Shown: piece by piece, positions 1 through 5,989 of the stretch
Numbering within the stretch: position 1 is the stretch's first letter
Layout of the letters: each line of letters starts with the position of its first letter
Assembly (NCBI GenBank): GCA_013001935.1
Contig: JABDKZ010000048.1
Coordinates: 1-8,465, forward strand
Direction: 5' to 3'
From: Maribacter sp.
Lineage (GTDB): Bacteria; Bacteroidota; Bacteroidia; Flavobacteriales; Flavobacteriaceae
Length of the DNA stretch: 8,465 nucleotides
Made by a program: the position numbers and the translations under genes
The notes under the pieces: model-generated
Seen by the model: the letters and a program-made list of their open reading frames with translations, nothing else
What the model was told of the DNA's origin: nothing
Database searches by the model: none

Positions 1-296
1 GTATTATGGTTTCGTCTTTCATGCAGGAAAGTAACAAAACTGTATTTAGGAATACTATGAGTGCTTTATATCGCATATTTATACGGATTCAAATGAAAAG
101 GTTACCTATAAAGATAGCTTGGATGTAAGTATTCTATAGTTATATACGACCAATTGTAGGATTTTTCGGTATATATGAAATCGATAAACCGCTTGTCTTG
201 AATATGTGTTTTTAAACCTTGGAATGAGAAAATACGGTTACGGCTTAAATGTCCGATTTTACCGATTAAGAATGATTATTTTTACAGAAAGAGTAC
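1..296. other. Left-edge intergenic stretch, no supported gene
   Basis: I find no convincing gene here. Three short open stretches touch the left edge. One plus-strand frame reads YYGFVFHAGK and stops at 32-34, which could be the last residues of an upstream gene. Another plus frame encodes about 40 residues (ATG at 6, stop near 129) without recognisable content. On the minus strand an ATG at 22-20 begins MKDETII and runs off the edge, which could be the start of a divergent gene. None can be decided from so few codons. The rest is AT-rich, with a small palindrome (GTATT/AATAC, 42-55) not followed by a T-run, and the direct repeat CCGATT at 253 and 262. A TATTTTTA box at 277-284 resembles a Bacteroidota -7 element, but it lies only 12 bases before the ndh start and has no matching -33 element, so I do not call it a promoter. 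Confidence 0.5.
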
Positions 297-1574
297 ATGA
301 ACATACCACATTCCGATAAAGAACGAATTGTAATTATTGGCGGTGGATTTGCAGGTATTTCCCTAGCGAAAAAACTTAAACATCATAATTTACAGATCGT
401 GTTGATAGATAAGCACAATTATCACACTTTTCAGCCCTTATTATATCAAGTTTCTACAAGTGGTTTAGAACCCGATTCAATTGCATATCCTTTGCGAAAA
501 GTCCTGAAAAACCTCAATGATTTTCATTTTAGACTGGCAACAGTTGAACATATTGACCCTGAACAGCAAACTGTATCAACTACAATAGGCAGTTTAACAT
601 TTGACTACTTGGTCATGGCTACAGGTACAAGAACCAATTTCTTTGGTAACAGGAATATAGAGAAGAATGCAATGCCTATGAAGAATGTACCGCAGGCATT
701 GAATATTCGTAGTTTAATGCTCCAGAATTTTGAAAAGGCCGATGACTGTGAAGATATAGAAGAACGACGAGCCCTTCTGAATTTTTGCATAATTGGGGCT
801 GGACCAACAGGGGTAGAATTGGCGGGAGCATTTGCCGAGCTCAAGAATCATGTGTTTCCAAAGGATTATAGACATTTAAATGTTTCTGAAATGCAGATTC
901 ATTTGTTTGAAGGAGCTCCGCGCGTATTACCGTCCATGAGTGAAAAAGCATCTAAAAAGGCCAACCAATTTTTAAATAAATTAGGAGTGGTTGTGCATTT
1001 GAACAGTATTGTTCAAGAGTATGATGGCGATACCCTCATCTTGAAAAGTCAGGAAACTATGCGAACCAAGAACTTCATTTGGACGGCTGGTGTTACAGGT
1101 GATGTTATCAATGGCTTTGAAAACGATAAGCTAGTAGAACGACTTAATCGTTTTAAAGTCAACGAATTTAACCAAGTAGCCGATTATAAGAACATCTTTG
1201 CTATTGGTGACATTGCTTATATGCGGTCCAAGACTTATCCCAATGGGCACCCACAAGTTGCCCAACCCGCAATTCAACAGGGTGGGCATTTGGCAAAAAA
1301 TCTTAAAAACCTTCTCGAAGGTAAAAAGATGAAGGCGTTTAAGTACCATGATAAGGGTACTATGGCAACGGTAGGTCGCAACAAGGCGGTGGTAGATTTA
1401 CGGAATGCAAAATTTGGTGGATTTTTTGCTTGGTTTATCTGGATGTTTGTTCATCTAATGGCTTTAGTTGGTTTTCGCAATAGAGTCATTGTTTTTTTTA
1501 ACTGGGCCTATAACTACATAAATTTTGATAAGGCTGCCCGCTTGATCGTTCGTCCGTATAAGAAAAAAGCATAG
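297..1574 (+). CDS. ndh: Type II NADH:quinone oxidoreductase (NDH-2, FAD-dependent)
   Basis: The 425-residue protein is a single-subunit NADH dehydrogenase that passes electrons from NADH to the membrane quinone pool through FAD, without pumping ions. It has the two-dinucleotide-fold layout of the family. The N-terminal FAD loop is IIGGGFAG (13-20), followed by NYHTFQPLLYQ (41-51). The second fold has IIGAGPTGVELAG (165-177), where NADH binds. Next come FIWTAGVTG (260-268) and the second FAD-contact motif NIFAIGDIAY (299-308). AQPAIQQGG (322-330) matches the quinone-site region of NDH-2. Residues 375-410 are strongly hydrophobic and aromatic and end in a basic tail (RPYKKKA), which fits peripheral attachment to the inner face of the cytoplasmic membrane. 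The ATG start follows an A/G-rich AGAAAGAG and leaves the FAD motif at the usual distance from the N-terminus. The length is normal for the family. A sulfide:quinone reductase-like role is less likely because the NDH-2 quinone motif and C-terminal anchor are intact. Confidence 0.92.
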   Translation: MNIPHSDKERIVIIGGGFAGISLAKKLKHHNLQIVLIDKHNYHTFQPLLYQVSTSGLEPDSIAYPLRKVLKNLNDFHFRLATVEHIDPEQQTVSTTIGSLTFDYLVMATGTRTNFFGNRNIEKNAMPMKNVPQALNIRSLMLQNFEKADDCEDIEERRALLNFCIIGAGPTGVELAGAFAELKNHVFPKDYRHLNVSEMQIHLFEGAPRVLPSMSEKASKKANQFLNKLGVVVHLNSIVQEYDGDTLILKSQETMRTKNFIWTAGVTGDVINGFENDKLVERLNRFKVNEFNQVADYKNIFAIGDIAYMRSKTYPNGHPQVAQPAIQQGGHLAKNLKNLLEGKKMKAFKYHDKGTMATVGRNKAVVDLRNAKFGGFFAWFIWMFVHLMALVGFRNRVIVFFNWAYNYINFDKAARLIVRPYKKKA

Positions 1575-1604
1575 CGGGTCAAATAGTGGTTTATTAGATA
1601 CGTG

Positions 1605-1628
1605 ATACAAAAATCATTTGTATATTTG
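1605..1628 (+). promoter_or_regulatory. Candidate promoter -7 box with overlapping inverted repeat
   Basis: TATATTTG at 1621-1628 matches the Bacteroidota sigma-A -7 consensus TAnnTTTG exactly. I see no good TTTG element 19-21 bases upstream (1597-1601 reads GATAC), so support rests on the -7 box. A perfect inverted repeat, ATACAAA (1605-1611) and TTTGTAT (1617-1623) around the spacer AATCA, overlaps the 5' part of the box. This geometry would suit a dimeric regulator blocking the promoter. Transcription would begin around 1635 and meet the terminator at 1697-1729. The role is inferred; only the motifs are seen. Confidence 0.45.
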
Positions 1629-1634
1629 CGGTGT

Positions 1635-1729
1635 TGTGTTGAGCTTCAATTTCGATTGAAGCTATTGTGAAAATGTCTTTATGGCATGAATCAATGAAAG
1701 GCTTTCCAATAATGGGAGGCTTTTTTTTT
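1635..1729 (+). ncRNA. Candidate small structured RNA or attenuator leader
   Basis: Between a perfect -7 box and an intrinsic terminator lies a stretch of about 95 bases with no credible reading frame but three successive hairpins. The first has 9-bp perfect arms AGCTTCAAT (1642-1650) and ATTGAAGCT (1655-1663) closing a TTCG loop. The second has arms ATGTC (1673-1677) and GGCAT (1683-1687), with one G-U pair. The third is the terminator stem. The first hairpin is not followed by T residues, so it is not itself a terminator. Three explanations remain: an independent small RNA, a 5' leader that attenuates hmgA 120 bases downstream, or simply the 3' UTR of ndh. I cannot assign a known RNA family; the flavobacterial Flavo-1 RNA would be the first to test. 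The 5' end is estimated from the -7 box. Confidence 0.35.
1697..1729 (+). terminator. Rho-independent terminator
   Basis: GCTTTCC (1701-1707) pairs with GGGAGGC (1714-1720), including two G-U pairs, around the loop AATAAT. GAAAG immediately before can extend the stem by about four pairs into the T-run. Nine T residues follow (1721-1729). It faces the plus strand and ends transcription coming from ndh (stop at 1574) and from the candidate promoter at 1621. It lies 119 bases before hmgA, so hmgA probably needs its own promoter or regulated read-through. Confidence 0.75.
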
Positions 1730-1792
1730 GCGCGATATTGTAGGGATTGCTATTCATGGCATTGTCATTCGTAACCTTTTAGGGCGAATAAG

Positions 1793-1823
1793 TTTATTGA
1801 AATAATGGATTATCGTACTTTTA
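1793..1823 (+). promoter_or_regulatory. Weak candidate promoter for hmgA
   Basis: TTTA (1793-1796) and TACTTTTA (1816-1823) are separated by 19 bases. Both differ by one base (final A instead of G) from the Bacteroidota -33/-7 pair TTTG and TAnnTTTG. The predicted transcription start would be near 1830, giving a leader of about 20 bases before the hmgA ATG at 1849. The spacing is right and the site lies downstream of the terminator, but the motif is AT-rich and could arise by chance. Confidence 0.3.
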
Positions 1824-1848
1824 TTGAAGATAATTTAAGAATACAATT

Positions 1849-3006
1849 ATGCCATTATATCATACCTTGGGTGAAATACCTCAAAAGAGACATACAGTTT
1901 TTAAAAAGCCTGATGGATCATTGTACTATGAGCAGTTGTTCGGTACCATAGGTTTTGACGGCATGTCAGCCTTAATGTACCATTTGCACAGGCCAACTAT
2001 GGTCAAAGAAGTAGGAGAAACCACGGACGTGTCTCCCAAGGCTTCGGTACCCCATAATATTAAATCGAGATTATTAAAAGGATTTCAAGTACGGCCTGAG
2101 AATGATTATCTCGAAAGCCGGAAAATAGTACTTTTTAATTCCGATGTAAATGTGGCCTCGGCAGCACCAAAAAAATCGATGACCGACTACTTTTATAAAA
2201 ATGCCGATGCTGATGAATTGTTGTTCATACATAAAGGAACTGGTACCTTGAAAACACTATTGGGTGAAATATCTTTTGAATATGGTGATTATCTTTTGAT
2301 TCCCCGGGGAATGATTTATCAAATTGAATTTGCTAGTGAGGATAATCGTCTTTTGGTAACTGAATCTTACAGCCCAATTTACACACCAAAAAGATATCGC
2401 AATTGGTTTGGGCAGCATTTGGAACATTCACCTTTCTGTGAGCGTGATTTTAAATTACCCAAGAATTTACAGACTATCGATGAGAAAGGGGAGTTTGTTA
2501 TTAAGGTCAAGAAACAAGGGCAATTACACCATTTGGTTTATGCTTCACACCCCTTTGATGTTGTAGGTTGGGACGGTTACAACTTCCCATACGGATTTTC
2601 AATCCACAATTTCGAACCTATTACAGGCAGAGTACATCAACCCCCGCCAGTGCATCAGACTTTTGAGACGAATACCTTTGTAATTTGTTCATTTGTACCT
2701 CGCATGTATGATTACCATCCCGAGGCCATTCCAGCACCGTATAACCACTCAAATATAGATTCTGATGAGGTGCTATATTATGTCGATGGTGATTTTATGA
2801 GTCGTACCAATATTGACAAGGGCTATATTTCTTTGCACCCCGCAGGTATTCCACACGGGCCACATCCTGGCACCTATGAAGCTAGTATAGGCAAATCAAA
2901 AACGGAGGAGCTAGCCGTAATGATCGATACTTTTAAACCATTACAACTAACACAGGCTGCTTTGGATATTGATGATGGCAAATATTACCAATCTTGGTTA
3001 GAGTAA
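1849..3006 (+). CDS. hmgA: Homogentisate 1,2-dioxygenase (short Bacteroidota form)
   Basis: This 385-residue cupin-fold enzyme is predicted to open the ring of homogentisate with O2 to give maleylacetoacetate, using Fe(II), in tyrosine and phenylalanine breakdown. The N-terminal part carries the family pattern of a cupin barrel (DELLFIHKGTGTL, 122-134; YGDYLLIPRGMIYQIE, 145-160). The C-terminal catalytic barrel has FDVVGWDGYNFPYGF (236-250), which aligns with the VVGW..PYKYN segment of known enzymes, then GRVHQPPPVHQTFE (260-273) with candidate acid-base histidines. The likely iron ligands are H300 and E307 in PYNHSNIDSDE and H336 in PHGPHPG. Human and Pseudomonas enzymes are about 430-445 residues, so this is a shorter version, and the first two ligands are one residue further apart than in PYYHRNxMSE. 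The ATG at 1849 leaves a normal N-terminus; no clear Shine-Dalgarno is present. The 3' end overlaps convergent hutG by 22 bases. Confidence 0.87.
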   Translation: MPLYHTLGEIPQKRHTVFKKPDGSLYYEQLFGTIGFDGMSALMYHLHRPTMVKEVGETTDVSPKASVPHNIKSRLLKGFQVRPENDYLESRKIVLFNSDVNVASAAPKKSMTDYFYKNADADELLFIHKGTGTLKTLLGEISFEYGDYLLIPRGMIYQIEFASEDNRLLVTESYSPIYTPKRYRNWFGQHLEHSPFCERDFKLPKNLQTIDEKGEFVIKVKKQGQLHHLVYASHPFDVVGWDGYNFPYGFSIHNFEPITGRVHQPPPVHQTFETNTFVICSFVPRMYDYHPEAIPAPYNHSNIDSDEVLYYVDGDFMSRTNIDKGYISLHPAGIPHGPHPGTYEASIGKSKTEELAVMIDTFKPLQLTQAALDIDDGKYYQSWLE

Positions 3007-3956
3007 ATTGGTGCTATGCTGTGCATTATATGATGTATCAATGAAGCAGCCAATTTGGCCGTTTGATTATCAATATCATATTTAGGATTCATTTCAGCGA
3101 TATCGATGCTTATCAATTTATTTGATTTCATAAGGACCTCAAGAGTTTCCAAAACAATTGTCGGTGTAAAGCCCATTGGTGAAGGTGCACTAACACCTGG
3201 GGCATATGCTGATGAGAATCCGTCCAAATCAATGGTAACATAAATGTGGTCAACTTTTTGAATAAAGTCCAAGACTTTCCTGACGATGGATTTGGCATGA
3301 TCCATTGAAAATTTATTGTTTTCTAAATAGTCAACATTTAATTCATGGGCAGTTTCAAATAGGTTTTTATTATTGGCATCTTTACGAATGCCCAAACAGA
3401 GGTAATTGAAAGAACTACCATTTTCTTTACAATCTTCTGCAATTTGAAAAAAAGGCGTACCGGAATTATTACCATTTTCGTTAGTTCGCAAATCAAAATG
3501 GGCATCAAAGTTTATTATTCCGATAGTTTCGTTTGTTCCAATATATTTACTGATGCCATTGTAATGGCCATAGGCGATTTCATGTCCACCTCCTATTAAT
3601 ATTGGAAAAACCTTATGCGCTAAAAGTAGTGAAACCTCATGTTTCAATAGGTTTTGCGCAGCTTCCATATCACCATTTCCACATTCAATAGTACCATGAT
3701 CCACAAACTTCATTTCTGCATCCAGGTGATTCGGCATTTTGGCAAGTTGGGTCCTAATGGCATCTGGTCCGGACAAGGCACCTTTTCTTCCTTGATTGCG
3801 TTTTACCCCTTCATCACAGGCATATCCCAATATTGCCATGGTGTTTTCAACATTCGATGCTATAGCCTCAAATGCGACCTTTTCATGAAGATAAAGTTGT
3901 TGGTCAGATTTTCGACCTTTCCAGATTTCGGGATTTGGTTTCTTTAAGATAGCCAT
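2985..3956 (-). CDS. hutG: Formimidoylglutamase (arginase/ureohydrolase family)
   Basis: The last step of this histidine pathway: hydrolysis of N-formimidoyl-L-glutamate to glutamate and formamide by a binuclear Mn enzyme. All metal-ligand motifs of the ureohydrolase family are present (numbering from the ATG at 3956, 323 residues): GGGHE with H125, NFDAHFDLR with D151, H153 and D155, and TIDLD with D243 and D245. The late motif SIDIAEMNPKYD (283-294) carries a conserved glutamate. The sequence alone could suit agmatinase or arginase, but position as last gene of a hut operon makes formimidoylglutamase much the better call. I prefer the ATG two bases after the hutU stop. An in-frame TTG at 3962-3960 would add two residues (MI-) and overlap the hutU TGA by four bases. 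The C-terminus (YSNQDW) lies in the overlap with hmgA. No HutF or deiminase route gene is seen. Confidence 0.93.
   Translation of the reverse strand: MAILKKPNPEIWKGRKSDQQLYLHEKVAFEAIASNVENTMAILGYACDEGVKRNQGRKGALSGPDAIRTQLAKMPNHLDAEMKFVDHGTIECGNGDMEAAQNLLKHEVSLLLAHKVFPILIGGGHEIAYGHYNGISKYIGTNETIGIINFDAHFDLRTNENGNNSGTPFFQIAEDCKENGSSFNYLCLGIRKDANNKNLFETAHELNVDYLENNKFSMDHAKSIVRKVLDFIQKVDHIYVTIDLDGFSSAYAPGVSAPSPMGFTPTIVLETLEVLMKSNKLISIDIAEMNPKYDIDNQTAKLAASLIHHIMHSIAPIYSNQDW
3004..3057 (+). repeat. Long inverted repeat at the hmgA 3' end
   Basis: AAATTGG (3005-3011) pairs with CCAATTT (3050-3056), and TGCT (3012-3015) pairs with AGCA (3045-3048) across a single bulged G at 3049. Inside the loop TGCAT (3022-3026) can pair with ATGTA (3033-3037). 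The structure begins at the hmgA stop codon and lies wholly within the antisense of the hutG C-terminal codons. It has no T-run, so it is not a standard terminator. It may protect the hmgA mRNA 3' end, or may be chance. Confidence 0.3.
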
Positions 3957-3958
3957 AA

Positions 3959-5986
3959 TCAATCATATAAGTTGTTCAACAGTTCATCATCTACCAAATT
4001 CGGTAGTGTCACTTCCAATTGGGGAGTACGTTTCATTTCGCGCTTAATTGCGAACAAGGCCTCTTCATTCCTTGCCCAGCTTCTACGCGAAATACCGTTA
4101 TTGACATCATAAAAAAGCATACTTTTAAGTCGCCTACTTGCATCTTCCGTGCCGTCAAGAACCAGGCCGAATCCGCCATTGGTGACCTCGCCCCAACCAA
4201 CACCTCCTCCATTGTGAATAGAGACCCAGGTGGCACCGCGAAAACTGTCACCGATTACATTATGAATGGCCATGTCTGCAGTGAATTTGCTCCCGTCGTA
4301 GATATTACTGGTTTCACGAAAAGGAGAGTCGGTGCCGCTTACGTCATGATGGTCGCGACCCAAAACTACGGGGGCCGAGATTTCGCCTGCCCCAATAGCG
4401 TTATTGAAGGCTTCTGCTATTTTGGCTCTGCCCTCGGCATCAGCATATAAAATACGAGCTTGGGAACCAACCACCAGTTTATTTTGCTCAGCTTCGCGTA
4501 TCCATGTTATATTATCCTGCATTTGTTGCTGAATCTCTACAGGTGCTTCGGTCTTAATTTGCTCCATTACTTTTAAGGCAATGGCATCTGTCTTTTGTAA
4601 ATCTTCGGGTTTTCCGGAGGTACATACCCAACGAAAAGGGCCAAAACCATAATCAAAGCACATGGGCCCTAAAATATCTTGAACGTAGGAGGGATATTTA
4701 AAATCGATATTATTTTTCGCCATTACATCAGCTCCTGCCCGTGAAGCTTCTAACAAGAAAGCATTTCCGTAGTCGAAAAAATAAGTACCCCTTGCGGTAT
4801 GTTTGTTGATGGCGTTTACCTGTCTACGTAATGACTCCTCTACTTTTTCCTTAAAGGCTTTTGGATTAGCGCTCATCATATCATTTGCTTCTTCAAAACT
4901 TAATCCCACAGGGTAATAACCCCCTGCCCAAGGATTGTGAAGTGAGGTTTGGTCCGAACCTAAATGAATAAACAAACCTTCCTCATTAAATTTCTCCCAG
5001 ACATCTACCACGTTGCCGACAAAGGCTAAAGACACCACTTCTTTATCTGCTATAGCCTTTTGCGTTCTAGAGATGAGTTCATTGATTTCTGTAATCAATT
5101 CATCAACCCAGCCCTGATCGTGTCTTTTACTTGCAGCCGCAGGATTTACTTCGGCACAAATAGTGATGCATCCTGCTATATTGCCCGCTTTGGGTTGGGC
5201 CCCACTCATTCCTCCCAATCCCGCGGTCAAGAATATTTTACCTTTAGACGATTCGTCGATCTTCAAGACTTTTCGAAAGGCATTCATCACGGTGATCGCT
5301 GTACCATGAACTATGCCCTGCGGACCAATATACATGTATGATCCAGCAGTCATTTGACCGTATTGGGTTACTCCAAGGGCATTGTATTTTTCCCAATCGT
5401 CTGGTTTTGAATAATTTGGGATCATCATTCCATTAGTAACGACAACTCTGGGTGCTTCTTGGGATGAAGGGAACAGTCCCATGGGGTGACCGGAATAAAT
5501 ATGTAGGGTCTGTTTGTTCGTCATTGTGGCCAAATACTTCAGAGTCAAGAGGTATTGCGCCCAATTTTGGAAAACGGCTCCATTGCCCCCATAGGTAATC
5601 AATTCTTCTGGATGCTGGGCAACAGCGGGATCCAGATTATTCTGTATCATGAGTATAATACTTGAGGCTTGTGTTGTGTTGCCTGGGTAAGCGTCGAGTG
5701 GTCGCGCATAAATTTCATAATCCGGCATGAATCTATACATGTATATTCGACCGTATTCTTTAAGTTCATCAGCAAATTCAAGAGCGAGTTCGGAATGCCA
5801 ATTCTCTGGAAAATAGCGAAGCCCATTGCGAATGGCTAACTTTTTCTCTTCCTTGGAAAGGATTTCCTTTCTTTTGGGAGCATGGCTCAACGATAGGGAC
5901 CGCTCTTTTTTTCGCGGGAACTTATTTGGAATACCCTGAAGTACCTGAGCTTTGAAAGTTAGATGTTCACTATTTGTTTGCGTCAT
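3959..5986 (-). CDS. hutU: Urocanate hydratase (urocanase), long form
   Basis: Adds water to urocanate to give 4-imidazolone-5-propionate, using tightly bound NAD+ as an electrophile; cytosolic. At 675 residues it is longer than the roughly 555-residue classical bacterial enzyme and closer to the animal form. Characteristic blocks in order: TYGGNGAVFQNW (131-142), IYSGHPMGLFPS (163-174), the glycine-rich TAGLGGMSGAQPKAG (254-268), GPFRWVCTSG (449-458), GRDHHDVSGTDSPFRETS (543-560) and HNGGGVGWGE (591-600). The classical signature FQGLPARICW aligns with VVGSQARILY (505-514), so the cysteine position is Leu513. From memory, the long animal-type enzymes also lack it, so this is a subfamily feature rather than damage. 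The ATG at 5986 lies three bases after the hutI stop, with no Shine-Dalgarno. The first 45 or so residues are basic and look like a family-specific extension. Confidence 0.97.
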   Translation of the reverse strand: MTQTNSEHLTFKAQVLQGIPNKFPRKKERSLSLSHAPKRKEILSKEEKKLAIRNGLRYFPENWHSELALEFADELKEYGRIYMYRFMPDYEIYARPLDAYPGNTTQASSIILMIQNNLDPAVAQHPEELITYGGNGAVFQNWAQYLLTLKYLATMTNKQTLHIYSGHPMGLFPSSQEAPRVVVTNGMMIPNYSKPDDWEKYNALGVTQYGQMTAGSYMYIGPQGIVHGTAITVMNAFRKVLKIDESSKGKIFLTAGLGGMSGAQPKAGNIAGCITICAEVNPAAASKRHDQGWVDELITEINELISRTQKAIADKEVVSLAFVGNVVDVWEKFNEEGLFIHLGSDQTSLHNPWAGGYYPVGLSFEEANDMMSANPKAFKEKVEESLRRQVNAINKHTARGTYFFDYGNAFLLEASRAGADVMAKNNIDFKYPSYVQDILGPMCFDYGFGPFRWVCTSGKPEDLQKTDAIALKVMEQIKTEAPVEIQQQMQDNITWIREAEQNKLVVGSQARILYADAEGRAKIAEAFNNAIGAGEISAPVVLGRDHHDVSGTDSPFRETSNIYDGSKFTADMAIHNVIGDSFRGATWVSIHNGGGVGWGEVTNGGFGLVLDGTEDASRRLKSMLFYDVNNGISRRSWARNEEALFAIKREMKRTPQLEVTLPNLVDDELLNNLYD

Positions 5987-5989
5987 TAT

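Noticed and set aside
1..34. Possible gene tail YYGFVFHAGK (+) or gene start MKDETII (-)
   Set aside because: Only ten and seven codons are visible, in conflicting orientations; neither can be supported as a gene.
605..844. Minus-strand open frame opposite ndh, and another at 1131-1349
   Set aside because: Both are antisense shadows of the conserved NAD/FAD-binding and quinone-site parts of ndh, without their own start context or domain.
1642..1663. Hairpin with TTCG loop as a second terminator
   Set aside because: It is followed by ATTGTGAAAATG with no T-run, so it does not fit an intrinsic terminator.
2985..3956. Arginase or agmatinase
   Set aside because: The metal motifs are shared by the whole family, but the operon supplies exactly the preceding three histidine-breakdown steps, leaving formimidoylglutamate hydrolysis as the missing one.
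4019..4450. Plus-strand open frame of 143 codons opposite hutU
   Set aside because: It lies wholly antisense to strongly conserved urocanase codons and its translation has no recognisable domain. The same reasoning disposes of the frames at 3654-3947, 5060-5341, 6195-6428 and 7285-7683.
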